64,000 bases of DNA from Nectonema munidae (lineage: Eukaryota > Nematomorpha > Nectonematoida > Nectonematidae), in the NCBI GenBank assembly GCA_030549495.1, contig JAUIRK010000059.1:248001-312000 (forward strand). The letters are read 5' to 3'. The notes under the pieces are model-generated. The model worked only from the letters and a program-made list of their open reading frames with translations, did not search any database and was not told the origin of the DNA. Positions 9,525 through 21,860 of this stretch are shown here, in pieces. Made by a program: the position numbers and the translations under genes. How positions within the stretch are numbered: the first letter of the stretch is position 1; each line of letters opens with the position of its first letter.

Positions 9525-9985
9525 AAAACGACTCTACTATCAGAACCTAAATTTATTTGTAGATTTTTATAAAATAATTTTAGTTTTCGGTTTTTTATAA
9601 ATTGACTTTTGTTTTTATATTACTTTTGAATTATTCGCCAAAATTTTAAGTGCTGAAGAAATACTTTCAAGTTTGAAAAATCTCTTCATAATGTATACGA
9701 TTAAAAATAGTTTTAATTAAAAAAAGTTATTTAGTTAGTAAATTTTTGTGTTTAATTTACACTTTGATTTCTCAAAAATAATGATTTTGGATTGCTCTTA
9801 TTGACAAATTCACTGAAGAAAAAAATGAGAAGAGAAAAAGATCAAAAGATGGGTTTTACTAAATTTTTCTCAATAATTAACCTCATAAATTTATATTCTT
9901 TTTTTCATTATAAAGCACTCTCCTACAAAAACCTATATTTATTTGTAGATTTTTATAATATAATTTTAATTTCAAAGAAGGAGGG
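9525..9985 (+). repeat. Dispersed repeat, inverted partner at 15478-15685
   Basis: The segment with ATTTATTTGTAGATTTTTAT occurs twice here (about 9545-9580 and 9935-9965). The block at 9780-9965, containing AAAGATCAAAAGATGGGTTT, is matched in reverse complement at about 15490-15685. The block contains no recognisable gene or terminal repeats. Confidence 0.5.
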
Positions 9986-10796
9986 CGGGTTGAGAAAATA
10001 AGGCAAGTGTAGGCGGGCGTGGTAAGATTTTAAAGGGTCATTCATGTGCGCACATGATTTGTATAATGTAGCGACGTGCACTAAAAATATCTCTGGTTGG
10101 TATCAATAGAAATACACGCTTGTTGGTACTTTTCATAAAATATAAAACAACCGTCAATATATCTGAAAATGTAATGTAAATGTATGAAATAAAATGTATC
10201 AAGATTACGTGTAGAGAATTGCAATGATGTGTGATCTTTTAACACAAATGGACAAGCCTTTTATTTGACGAAAACATTGATAGTTGTGAAAGATTATGCT
10301 GTTATATAAGATTATATTTAAGATGTCTTCAAAATTTCTTCGATAGAGAACTTAAAAGTTATCATTTTTGTAATAGGCTCTAAGTTTCAATAAAATAACT
10401 TCAAATGTGTGATATCCAAACTAATTCATATTTCAAAAGAACGGTAGGTTTAATCTTTAGTTCTCTGCATGCCTGCATAATTTTCTTTCAGATAACTTGG
10501 TAAGTAATCAAATGATTGTTTAATTTTTCTTATAAAAATTTTCATGTTTTTTATATAAAAATTTGCCCCGTGTCTCATTTTGATATAGATAAATAGTAAG
10601 ACCCCCGTAAAAATTGTTTCTCTTTTTGATAATGCTTATTACAATTAAATTTCTAAAATCTCTTGTGGTATTATGTCTTAGTTTTCTCGTAGCAGTCAAC
10701 GTTAGCTAATCAAGTTCGACTCAAAGTAAATTATCCTAAAATTCCTTCTCCGAAACTAAAGCAGTGACGTAACCAGGACTGCACCAGTGGTACCAC

Positions 10797-10884
10797 CCTC
10801 ACTCCCCTACCCATTTTTATTCTCTTAAAAATTTAAAGCTACTCACTCCCCTACCCATTTTTATTCTCTTAAAAATTTAAAGCT
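10797..10884. repeat. Perfect 44-bp tandem duplication
   Basis: The unit CTCACTCCCCTACCCATTTT...AAAGCTA is present twice, head to tail, without visible differences, implying a recent duplication. It follows GCAGTGACGTAACCAGGACT, a phrase like some hAT termini. Confidence 0.8.
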
Positions 10885-13157
10885 AATATAAATCTATTCG
10901 TATTGATGAAACATTGGAAATTTTTTCGATAAAATCCCATAGGCTTCATCTTTTTTAATAAAAATTTTGAAGACTTTTAAATTTTATGAGAAATTAGAGA
11001 TTTCTTTTTCATATCTTCCTTACCATCCATACACATACCGTATTTTCAATTAAAACTTTTTCATTTTGTTTTATAAATTTTCAGTTTTGAATTTATTGTA
11101 GATAAAAAGTTATTCTTTTTTTGAGGTGCAGGAGCTAAAGATATAAAAAGTGTAATCTAAAAACAAAATCAATCGATCGATCTCTTATCCATACAATGTT
11201 TGATTAGCAAAGCACTCCCAAAAGCAATTTTCAAAATAAGCAAGATGCTGCTAAATGAGAACTTGGAAATGTTTTGAATGCCAACATCGTTCATCTTCGC
11301 ATAGACTTTTATTTAATTATATGTGAATCAAAATGTCCTTGAATCTGATGATAATACTAATATCTCTAAAAAGACATTTGCAACATCAAAATAAATAATA
11401 GTTATTGATATGGTGATGGTGTATTAAAAATACACTTGAAACTTTGGACACATCATCTCATAAGCGTCATTATCATTATTACTATTATTGTTATTATTAT
11501 TATCTTGAGTTTTCTTATCGATTTGTGGTGGTAAGACGTTCAGTAGGGAAGACGACCTGTTTCGTCATGCTGATTCGGCGGATAATTTGTAACGATGATA
11601 TTCTTCATGATACACCGCGTAGAATAATAATAACGGCGTGGATGTGTCATGCTTTGTCTTCCTTTCTTTATGATAGAAGTAGACATGATGATGATGATGT
11701 CACATCATAGGAATATCATTTTCGTAAGCAAGGAGGACATTTATCTAGAAACGGTTGTAGTGGAGTAGAATTTGAGCAGAGATAAAGAAACTTCTAATCA
11801 GCCTGCCTGATCGTATTGATTGCCATAAGTAAAAAATACTTCTCCAAGTCTTGCAATCACAGGGAAGCCTTCATTCTATCTACACAATTCGAGCGAAGTT
11901 GATGGCGCAATTTGTACTTTGATGAGTGAGTAGTATTATTGATTTCATTTTTTGGATAAAGTGAAGAAGCGTTTCTTCGAAATACTTTTCATCCTGTGCA
12001 ATGCTCTCACTGCCTCTTCTCCATCACCAACTTGCCATCGTTGCTTCTCTGGAGAGACGACTTTATGAATAAACAAACATGCTGGCATCCACCTTTCATT
12101 TTGTGATTAGTTGCTTTTAATTGCTTTCCTTCCTACTATTTCCAAAGTTTAAATAGCCGGGCTCCTAATGAAAGACGTAAACATGCATGGCCGCTCATAA
12201 AAGTGTGACATTTCAGGTACGATTTACTTATTTTTCATAGAGCAGAATTTGCAATATCTTTTAAATTCATCACAGGCAAATCTCAAGCTCCGCTATTTTT
12301 TTAATTAAAATGCAATACAGATACTGTGGTTGGTCTTGAGAAATGTAATCCTGCATGCTGCCATTTGCCTTCTTATTATGCATTATATAATTCAGTTTCG
12401 CGCTTTTTGAAGTTTTAAGGGGTGCAAATTTAATGTCCTCCGCGGGCGGCGCTTGGGCCACCTTTAGTCCATATCTTTCACAACTTGATATTTTTTGGTG
12501 GAGAAGCTGTTTAATTTAGTTAGCAGTTAATCCTTTTTATTCTTTGTATACATCCTCTTAACTCTGTTAGTGATGGATGGGCAAGAAAGATTTTCTGCAT
12601 AAAAGAAGAAAGACGGTAGTTTTCTTGGCTGTGCAGATTTGCAGAAGAGAGTAATATGGAAAGTTATCTCTGAAAATAGGTTATGTAAAAAGATAGCGTT
12701 TTTTGAATAAACTAAATTAAGACGTGCATTATTATTTACTGGTCTATTTTTGACATGCTGATGATGAATACATTAGTGTTCGAATATTTAAATTTTTATC
12801 GAATTCGAATATCCAATAGGTTTTGAGATTATCGCGAATACGAATACCTGAGCAAACTAACATTTTTTTATTTTTAATTAATATTTGGAGGATATTTTTT
12901 AATATTAGTAATAAATGTTCAACGCCTTCTGTTATTCTATTTCTTCTTTCATCATACATCGGAGTTGTGTTGCAAAAATTCTTTAACTTCCTACACTAAT
13001 ACAAAGATAATTTAGTTTCATTTATTTTTTTCTCCATAATTCAAAGGGATCTTGCTCTAGAGCGATTTATTTTATTTTTCATGTAAAATAATACTTTAAA
13101 TGTATTACCTATCGCAATAAGTACTTTCCTCTGAATCAGATGTTAAAAAAATTCTGA

Positions 13158-13313
13158 TTAACCCGTTGAGACAGCCGAACCCAAAAAAACATGAATATAA
13201 TTTTAATGTTTTTGACTTAATTACAATTAAGAGAAATTCAAAGCTTTTTTAATATTTTACTTCATCTTACTGTCAAAAAGTTCATGGGTCATGAGTGACC
13301 CATTGTGTGTTAA
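13158..13313. mobile_element. Small TTAA-flanked MITE-like element
   Basis: It starts TTAACCCGTTGAGACAGCCG and ends ...CACAATGGGT-type sequence read back from TTAA at 13310-13313. The right side contains ATGGGTCATGAGTGACCCAT, an 8-bp stem with a 4-base loop. A near copy of this hairpin follows outside the element at about 13321-13345, so the right end has a local ~50-bp duplication. End similarity is short, so this is tentative. Confidence 0.4.
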
Positions 13314-13636
13314 CTTAAAGTTAATGGGTCATGAGTGACCTATCGTGTCCTAACTCGAAACTAGAGAGTCTAAGTAAACAATTTTCAATAATATAATTTC
13401 AACTTTATTTATTCTTCGAAATGATCTAGAAAAATTAAATCTGTAAGGTTTTTATCGGTTTATTCTTATAATCCACAATTGACGTCAACCTTACTAAGGG
13501 AAAGCAGATGTCCTCAAGTTCACAAAAGTTGACTTTGTGAATTACAAGTGTAATGAGAAGGTTAATATTAATTGTGTCAAATGCCGATGTTAGATGAATT
13601 GTTGTTGTAATTGTGCGGTGAAAAGGTTTTTTGGTG

Positions 13637-15028
13637 TTAACCCTATTAGTGCTGCAGGGGGGCGGGGGCGTAAAACGCCCCTTCACTAAAAAATTAATTG
13701 TAGAAAATTGGCTGAATCATATCCCTTCAAATTTTGTGACTTTTCCTAAAATCGCTAGCTGCATCCTTTGAATTCCATTTTCATGGTAGTTGAATGACCC
13801 TTTCATGTCCAAAACTGTCAATCAAAATCAAAAATTAAAATTTTTCAGCAAAATTTTGACATTATCTATACTTAACCTTATAACTTAGGATCTATATTAT
13901 ATAATACCCTGAAAATTTATAATTATATACAGTTTGGAACGCATAATACTTTATATATTTAATTTTTTCAATAATCATGGCTGCTTTTTAGAAAATGTCA
14001 ATCATAATCAATACATATGTGTAAAAAACATTATATAATTATTTAGATAAAAAGCTTCTTTTTTGAGATGAGCTGTCACATTTAGATCAATTTTTGACAG
14101 TTTGATTGATTTTCATAAAAAATGAATATCACCACTGAATTCAGCATATTTGAAAATGGGTATACATGTGTAAAAAAACTTTATATAATTATTTAGATAA
14201 AAAGTTTTTTTTGAGATGAGCTGTCACATTTAGATCAATTTTTTGACAAGTTTGATTGATTTTCATAAAAAATGAATATCACCACTAAATTCAGCATATT
14301 TGAAAATGGGTATGCATGTGTAAAAAACTTTATATACTTATTTAGATAAAAAGTTCCTTTTTGGAGCTGTCACATTTAGATCAATTTTTTGACAGGTTTG
14401 ATTGATTTTCATAAAAAATGAATATCACCACTGAATTCAGCATATTTGAAAATGGGTATACATGCGTAAAAAACTTTATATAATTATTTAGATAAAAAGT
14501 TCCTTTTTGAGATGAGCTAGCTCACATTTAGATCAGTTTTTTGACAGGTTTGATTGATTTTCATAAAAATGAATATCACCACTGAATTCAGCATATTTGA
14601 AAATGGGTATACATGTGTAAAAAACTTTATATAATTATTTAGATAAAAAGTTCCTTTTTGAGATGAGCTAGCTCACATTTACATCAGTTTTTTGACAGGT
14701 TTGATTGATTTTCATAAAAAAAATGAATATGACCACTGAATTCAGCATATTTGAAAATGGGTATACATGGGTAAAAAACTTTATATAATTATTATAATAA
14801 AAAGTTCCTTTTTGAGATGAGCTGTCACATTTAGATCAATTTTTTGACAGGTTTGATTGATTTTGATAAAAAATGGACATCACCACTGAATTCAGCATAG
14901 TTGAAATATATATGTAACATTAAAAATATTTATAAAAACATTAATATCTGAGAAAAATAGGGGGGGGGGGGCACTTTACGCCCCCAGCACTTGAGCCGAC
15001 AAATTTTGCCCAGCACTAATAGGGTTAA
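13637..15028 (+). mobile_element. Satellite-bearing TTAA element, complete ends
   Basis: The left end is TTAACCCTATTAGTGCTG and the right end is CAGCACTAATAGGGTTAA: inverted termini with the TTAA target of piggyBac-type transposons. Inside each end lie a G/C homopolymer run and the palindromic phrase GGGGGCGTAAAACGCCCC (left) or CACTTTACGCCCCC (right). The first ~350 bp (13680-14030) nearly match 37455-37770. The rest is an array of a ~150-bp unit. No coding frame is present, so it is non-autonomous. The close match to the 37-kb copy suggests fairly recent spread. Confidence 0.85.
14040..14935 (+). repeat. Tandem array of ~150-bp unit X, six copies
   Basis: The anchor TTTGATTGATTTTCATAAAA recurs at about 14101, 14251, 14397, 14549, 14699 and 14851 (last copy with TTTTGATAAA), a period of 145-153 bp. 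The last unit differs in the same way (ATGGACATC, ATATATGTAACATT) as the last unit of the arrays ending at 41.4 and 61.3 kb, so the element's right edge is conserved. Confidence 0.9.
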
Positions 15029-15477
15029 AATCTAACTCTCCAAAATAACAAAATTGTGCATATTGTTCAAAAGCTTATAAAAAATTTTTTGAATTTTTTT
15101 CAAAAAGAAACGTCATGCAAAATGCGGGTAAAAGGTTATGTTTTTATAAATTTCTCGTATAAAGTCTTCTTTCAAAATGAAAATTTGTAAATTTTGACAA
15201 AAATTTTTTAAAAAATTGTTTAAAAACCTTCAAAAATCATAAAATATATATATCAAAAATAATATTTTTAAAATTTTAAAATAAAATTTAAGCGATTTTG
15301 AATAAGTTGATGTAAAAATTAGAAAAAAATCCCGTCAAAAATGTAAAATTTTTTTGGACAAAATTAAAAAAAATTGAATGAAATTTTTCCAATTTTTATA
15401 CAGAAGAGTTTCCTAAAACTTCATACAGAAAAAAAATATTTCTTCCATGTGTTTGCATGCGCGCGCGTGTGAGAACC
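15029..15477. other. No gene seen
   Basis: Very A/T-rich sequence with A and T runs; no frame, inverted ends or RNA. A short alternating GCGCGCG patch occurs near 15460. Confidence 0.45.
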
Positions 15478-15685
15478 GAAAATTAAAATTATTTTTTAAA
15501 AATCTACAAATAAATTTAGGTTATTGTAGGGGAATGGTTTATAATGAAAAAAAGAATATAAATTCATGAGGTTAATTATTGAGAAAAATTTATAAAAACC
15601 CATCTTTTGATCTTTTTATTTTCTCTTTTTTTCTTCAGTGAACACATCAATAAGCGTAATCCAAAATCCTTCTTTTTGGAGGAAT
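15478..15685 (-). repeat. Inverted copy of the 9.5-10.0 kb dispersed repeat
   Basis: Contains AAATCTACAAATAAATTTAG and AAACCCATCTTTTGATCTTT, the reverse complements of parts of the repeat at 9525-9985. It lies directly beside the integrase end of the Gypsy fossil, so it may be flank or part of the fossil's outer sequence. Confidence 0.5.
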
Positions 15686-17402
15686 CAAAGTATACTTTTT
15701 ATTGTATTTATTTTGTGATCTTTTGAAGTCGTCGGATTCCACTCTCAGAATGAATAAAGGAAGGGAGTCCAAAAATGGAGAAGATAGTTGTTAGACATTT
15801 GATAGCCCTTTGAGAACTACAATCTCGGCATGGGAAGGCAAAAGGAAAACGGCTGTACTCGTCTACCACTGTAAAAAGATAACGATAAGATGACGAAACT
15901 GGAAGTGGCCCCTTGTAATCAATAGATAGACGCTGGAATGGGGAGTTACCACGAACAAGACTTGTACTAGATGGTTTGATAAAACGGCGTTTTATTTTGG
16001 CACACACAGTACAATCAGAAACTACACGTCTTACTTCTTCCAGAAAATAAGCAATATTCCTTGAACGTACAAAGTGCCAAAAACGCTGAATTCCTCGATG
16101 GACAAGTGAGTCATGAATGGATTTCAACTCCGCTAGATCGTTGCCCCACATGTTCGTGACAAAGTATCGGCTACTACATTTTCTCGTCCAGGTCGATGCA
16201 CTATGTCATATGAAAATGGAAGAAGTTCCATCTTCCATCTCATAATTTTTTCATTCTTAATTTTTCCTCGGTTACTTGCTGAAAACATAAAAGAATCTGC
16301 CTGTTGATCAGTAACGATCGAGAAGTGCTTACCTGCGAGCAAGTTTTTCCATTTTCGAATGCATTCCACTATTGCATATGCCTCTTTCTCAACTATGTGA
16401 TGACGCAATTCTGATGAATTCAACGAGCGAGAAAAGAATGCAACTGGTTTTCCACACTGAAGCAAGGTACCTCCAATAGCTTTTTGTGATACATCAGTCT
16501 CAAGAACAAACGGCAAATCATCATCAATAACTGTAACGGAAGATTTAGCAACATCGTTTTTAAGATTTTGAAAAGTTTCCAGAGCGGCGGAGGACATCGG
16601 AAAAAACTTGTTTTCGACTAAATGTCTAATTTTGGAAGAATAGTTGGGAATCCATCTAGAATAATATGCGACATTCCGATGATTCGTTGCAAAGCAGAAG
16701 GAGGAGGCATGTCTAAAAGCGGCTTCATACGATTGGGATCAGGCTTTAAAACTCCATCGGATATCCTGTATCCAAGTACATCTATTGAGGTGAGACCAAA
16801 GTTCAGCTCAAGGTTATACTTACTAGCAGCATCCAAGAAGCATTGCAAATTAGCGTCATGTTCAGTCTTTGTCTTACCGCAAATTGTAATATCATTCAAA
16901 TAGGAGAAGATGGCAAGAAGGTTGTTATCAAAGATGAAAGAATTCATGAAGCGTTGAAATGTAGACACCCCATTGGTCACACCCATGGGCAAGCGCTTAA
17001 ATTGGTAAAGCTCAATTCAAGCTTGAAAAGCTGTATATGGACGATCTTCTGGACTGATCTCTATTTGGTAATACGCTTTTGAAAGATCGATAATACTAAA
17101 AACTCGGTATTGAGCAATCTGATTAACGATATAGTCAATTCGAGGTAAAGGATACGCATCAAGTTGAGTAAATTTGTTGATCGTTTTCGAAAAATTAACT
17201 ACCATGCGTTTCTTTTTATTAGATGATGATGTAATTACTATTTGGGCTCTCCATGGTGAAAAGCTGGACTCGATAATATCATCATTGAGCAGATGTTTAA
17301 TCTCCTTTTGAATAAAACGAGTGTCTTCAGGGCAATAATTCCGAGACTTGGTGGCGATTGGTGAGCAAGGAGTCAGAATGCGAAAAAGTTTGACAGAAGA
17401 GC

Positions 17403-19502
17403 CTTGACAGAGATTTGAGAAGGTTTTTCGATCTAAAATCGATTTTAAATCCGTTTTAATGAACCCGAAATATATGAATTTTTAATACACAAGTATAACT
17501 TTCAATCAATTTTTTTCCAAAAAAAATTATTTATTTTTAAAAAAACTTCTCAAAAAACACAAGACATTCAAAGTTTTTTTAAATAGGCTTGTGCGGAGGT
17601 TCAAAAGGAAAAATGCAGCAACTGAAAATGATTATTCACTTTCCACACTTGTTGGCTTGACTGTACAAAGAGCACCATAAAGATTTTAAAGTTCTTCACT
17701 TTTAAAGGCCGTTGCCTCATACATTTTAAACTCGTTATTCAAATTACCCATGTTTGAAACTACTTTTTCTGACGATTTAATTTTTTTGATTTCTTTAAAA
17801 AATTCATTAAGCATTTGGTCTCCAGCAGAACGCTTCAAAGTTAAACAGTTTTTATCACCATCTTCTTCTAATTCATAATCTCTTTTTTGAGTTTCAAATT
17901 TTTTTTCAAAGTCAAAAAGTTGATGATAATAAATCCATGTAGAAGTTTTTTACTGCTTGTTTTGATTGAAAACAAAATAAAGAATTTTCGCTCGTATCTT
18001 TTTTAAATTCTTCATAGTTTGCCAAATACTTCATAGCTGAAATCAATTCAATATTTCTTTTGGAATTGTACCTCTCATACAATCTTTCTTTCAAATTAGA
18101 AGCTGTTTTATTTCTATTTCCTTCTAACTTCTTCAAGCAAATTTTCACTAAGATATCTGTTTCAAGAAGATTAGCTTTATTAGAAGAAACATAATTCAAA
18201 AGTGTTTCCAGAGGTTGTAAGGAACTTATGAGCTTATCCAAAGTTTCCCACTCTTTTTCGAAAACAACTTCAATTGAAGCTATCACGCGTAAAGCTTTAA
18301 ACACAACTTTTCAAAAAAACAAATCTTTCTATCATACGAAGTAGACTGTTACATCTTGTTTTGCAGTCCAGTATCAATTTAATTTCTCTAACATTATGTT
18401 CATCTTGAAGTCTGTCGTTTTTGATGGGGATTAAAACTTTGCTCACCTTTAAACTACTTCGGAAAAATCACTTGTCAAAAAGATATCTTCTTTGTTATCG
18501 ATTCCTTTCAAAGGCAATTTTTCATTTGAGCATCAGAATCTTCATCTTCGTCACTTTCTGTATCTGATGAGTCTATATGAACATGAACATTGTTGAAACT
18601 AGTTCCCTTTTTGTTCTTTGAGTACAGAATCTCACATATTGCAAGGTGTATTATATGAGCAACACATACTCGATGATAGCATTCGATATCGCTTCCAAAT
18701 TTCAGCATCAAGGCAGCTCCATCTGTTTATCATACTCAAGCACCAAAACTTCCCATCGTTGCAAACGTTAATTGTTATATATCTTTTATTTTGGCAAAAT
18801 GTAAATTCATCTAAACACATTGAAAAGCGAGAGCCGTTTTCGACTTGACTTTTGAAATAAAGAGAAAGATCTCATTTTTTCATCTCGTAAAACTTAATAA
18901 CCATATTTTTAACCATAGTATGAGATTTCGGATGAGCTTTATTATATGTATTGCTAGACAAACTTCTTTGAATAAACTCACTTTTGGCAATACAATGAAA
19001 GCTCAATCCATCTAAACACGCCAATCTGGATATTTCTTCCTCTATTGATTGTTTTTTTAAGAAAACTTTTATATTAGGGGAGTTTCTTTGAGATGTTCCA
19101 TCTTCATCAATATCCAACAAATGAATTTTTCTAATATGAGATTTCAAACTAGAAGTTGTTCCTCCAGAACATTACAGAGTCTTACATATTGTACAATTTG
19201 CTGAGTCTTTGTCGATTTTCACGAAATATTTCCAAATTTTTCATTTAGAGGAAGACATTTTGAAAAAAAAAAATTAGATTGAAAAACTTAAAAAATAAAT
19301 TGGCAAAGAAAATTTTCAAAGTTTTTTATTGTTTTCAACAAAAAGAAAAGTTTGTTATACTAATTGAAATTTCCATTTTTAAAAACCTTTTTAAAAAAAC
19401 TTTGAAATTAAAAAAAAACGGTTTTTAAAACGGTTCCCGATTTTTTTTAAAAAAACTGAAACCGATTAAAACCGGGGTTTTTCAACCGATTTTTCAACAC
19501 TA
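17403..19502 (-). mobile_element. hAT transposon inserted in the Gypsy fossil
   Basis: The right end, read on the minus strand, begins TAGTGTTGAAAAATCGGTTG, typical of hAT termini. The left end (CTTGACAGAGATTTGAGAAGG on the plus strand, exact edge unsure) has a related CAGAG...GGTTTTTCGAT. AGAAGAGC (17395-17402) and GTAAGAGC (19503-19510) flank it, matching at 6 of 8 positions as an aged 8-bp target duplication. Fossil sequence resumes on both sides. The insertion postdates the Gypsy copy. Confidence 0.65.
17912..19256 (-). pseudogene. hAT transposase, BED-finger type, broken
   Basis: Read on the minus strand from ATG at 19256, a BED finger follows: CTIC..., then SGGTTSSLKSHIRKIH, giving C-x2-C and H-x4-H. 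Next come helical segments with CLDGLSFHCIAKSEF (hAT 'DGL-PF-(V)-x-S-x-F' region), CLDEFTFCQNKRYITINV, a region with CVAHIIHLAI (the conserved 'CxAHxLxL' of hAT proteins), an acidic SSDTESDEDEDS, and the 130-residue stretch from 18304 that is mostly helical. Several stops and frameshifts separate these parts. The C-terminal dimerisation motif was not identified. Confidence 0.7.
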
Positions 19503-20660
19503 GTAAGAGCACATATGTTTAGTGAATTTTGTGGTCCGCCAAAAGAAAGATGAACGTTTTGGTGTAGTTTAAGAAAAAGCACACTTAATATCAATTCGGA
19601 AGATGAATCTGGAAGAACAGTGAAATTTATTTTGTGGTAGTTTTTGCCGTTGAAAGTGATATCCTCTAAGCAATACTTTGTAAGCTTCAAAAAGAGAGCT
19701 GATGAAGCCATTGAAACAGTAGATTGGAAGTTAAAAGTTGGTAACTCAAGTTTCTTTACAATTTTTTCACTAACAAAATTGTCGGAACTACCAGTATCTA
19801 CAAGGGCATTTAGCAGGCTTCTAAGTTCAACAGATTTTATGATGGGACTAGAGATGACAGAGTCACTAACATTGGCCAGAACGACAGCAGACGACTGAAA
19901 CTCCGCATGGAGTCAGAACGGCAGACCTTAGCAAAATGCCCGACTTTTTGGCACTTTCGACATACTACTTGACAAGCAGGACACAAGCGTCGATCGTCTT
20001 TTGGGTGCCGTTTGCCGCCACAGTTATAGCATTTACCTGTGAGAAGACGAGAATCAGAAATCACAGCAGACATTGGTGACGTTTCTTTAGAAAGCAAAAT
20101 AGATTAAGTAGGCATGTCTTGGGAAGAAGCAGTCGGAGTAGTAGCAATCTATGCCCGGCACGATTCTAGAATCGAGTGCCCGGGCACGTTGAATGATTTC
20201 TTTGAGATTTAACTTATCATGTTCTAATAATCTAGCACGTATTGCCGAAGAACGAAGCCCTCGTATAAAAGAGTCCCTCACAGATTCGTCTTTATAGGTA
20301 GCAGCATCCACACTTTCGAAGTAGCAATCAGCGGAAAGACGATTTAAGGCTTGGAGGTATTGGTCAATGGTCTCGTTCTCCTGCTGTAAACGGGTAGAAA
20401 GTAAATGCCTTGAATGAATAATACTAGGAGACTTTTCATAGGACGACTTATGTTGATCAATGGCATCATTGAAGTTTGAACAGCCCTCGATAATATCAGC
20501 AACGAAGGGGCCAATGTACAGATATAAAATTTCGAGCTTATTAGGGCTTAGCTGTTCAATAGTAGCAAGGTAGTATTTAAAATTACGATACCAAAGTTTC
20601 CATAACTTTCCACATTGTGGATCAGAAGTAGGTGTATCAAATTTATCAAGGCAAATTATG

Positions 20661-21339
20661 TAAGATTAATAGAATAAATTGTCGTGTATTAGTGTGTAAA
20701 CAAATGAAAGATAAGCAAAGGTTGGCTTTATTCTATTAAATTCAAGTATCAGCCATGCGTAACTTGATAGAAAGGAATAAAACAGTAGAACAAAAGCATC
20801 AAATTTACTAATCATGACGCTACGCTATCATATACAAAAGTATGATAAACAAATGCTTTCATTGCTTTCATTCGTAATTTTGTCCTTTGTATAAGGAAGA
20901 ATTATTATTACTAAAGAGTGCGTTCTTGCATAAGCAATACAAAATTATAAACTAGTTTCTTTAAAAACGAGTTCGTTATAAAAAGTCTAATTTACGTACG
21001 TGTTATTTTGTACAGGGGATGGCAATGGACAAATTGGTGCATTTTATTGGAGTGTTTATATAAAGCAAGTTAGCAATAACGCAATTTAAATCAACTTTGT
21101 TATTTTTTTAATTTTCCTAACATCTTTTTTTTCTTGCAAGTTGGCTTTCTGGAGTTAATCTAAAAAACACAAAACTTACTATTTCCGTCAAACGCTATAC
21201 TTTGTATGCTACGTATAGTTATACATTTTGTTGTTTCTTTTTGTTGTTTCTGAAAAAATAAAATAAATATTCTACCAATAAAAATACTTTCTAAAGAAAT
21301 GATCATAATCTTATAATAAACTTTTGATCATTTCTTCCC
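20661..21339. other. No gene seen
   Basis: AT-rich sequence upstream (in fossil orientation) of the gag-like region. No terminal repeat partner or primer site was recognised. Confidence 0.4.
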
Positions 21340-21860
21340 ATTACAGCTTTCAAAAAATGACCTTAGTGACTTTTTTAAAAATCATCAAGATGAATATCAT
21401 CAATACATTGATCTCTTTCAATTCCAAGCATGTAACAAAGTAGAAATATAACCAAGAAGTTTTTCAACGCTAAAAGTTTCATAAAATGAAGCGAGTTATT
21501 TTGAAACATCTTTTTTTCGTTCAGTGTATTTTTCTACAGCCTTTTTTATTAAATTGAAAATTTCCAAATGGAAAATAGGAGGCAGAAACAAATTCCATAC
21601 AGATAATGCATCTGTTTTGCCTTTGGCATCTTCTTTAGGACCAGAAGGAATTTCAGATATGTTAGGCAAATTGATACTTCTTGGCCTTCCCCTTGTTGTT
21701 GGAGCATCAAAAGTATAATGAATTCATCAGGCTGCTTTTATTTCAATTTCACTAATATCATCGCTTTCAGAGGTAGAATAAGGAGTTGGGTTTAGTGATG
21801 ACAAAGTCATATTTTATCCATTTGAATCTTGAATAGAATCAGAACTATTCATTTTGCGAA
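21340..21860 (-). pseudogene. Possible piggyBac-like transposase N-terminal fragment
   Basis: Read on the minus strand from ATG near 21854: MNSSDSIQDS, then TPYSTSESDDISEIEIKAA, TTRGRPRSINLPN, then DALSVWNLFLPP and EIFNLIKKAVEKYTERKKD. An acidic low-complexity start followed by an 'al-xWNLF-x(n)-EI(v)x-I-x-x-x-N-x-Y' segment is what piggyBac-family (DDE_Tnp_1_7) proteins have just before their catalytic domain. Several stops interrupt it and the catalytic domain is absent. Assignment is by composition and one motif, so it is tentative. Confidence 0.35.

Larger units (their letters stand above)
8400..13157. other. Long stretch without a supported gene
   Basis: AT-rich, largely single-copy sequence. 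It contains a direct-repeat pair (8545-8597 and 8925-8965), sub-repeats at about 9525-9985, a perfect 44-bp duplication (10797-10884), a TTA/TTG microsatellite (about 11463-11503) and a GATGAT run near 11683-11698. At 11500-12100 composition is more balanced and might include untranslated exon sequence, but no frame or splice pattern supports that. A possible solitary hAT end (TAGTGTTCGAATATTTAAAT) occurs near 12773. Confidence 0.45.
15708..20660 (-). mobile_element. Gypsy-type LTR retrotransposon fossil (broken), K02A2.6/Mag-like
   Basis: Parts in order along the minus strand: gag-like region with a pair of zinc knuckles (CYNCGGKRHPK; CRKCQKVGHFAKVCR) about 19840-20660; aspartic-protease region about 19460-19720; reverse transcriptase about 16600-17400; RNase H about 16133-16600; integrase with its zinc-binding and early catalytic core about 15708-16151. 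The order PR-RT-RH-IN places it in the Gypsy group. It is a fossil with roughly half a dozen breaks, plus a whole hAT element inserted between the protease and reverse-transcriptase regions. No terminal repeats were recognised, so its age cannot be estimated from them; decay suggests it is not recent. Confidence 0.8.

Noticed and set aside
16622-16903. Plus-strand open frame opposite the Gypsy fossil
   Set aside because: It is the shadow of the minus-strand reverse-transcriptase region and shows no family of its own.
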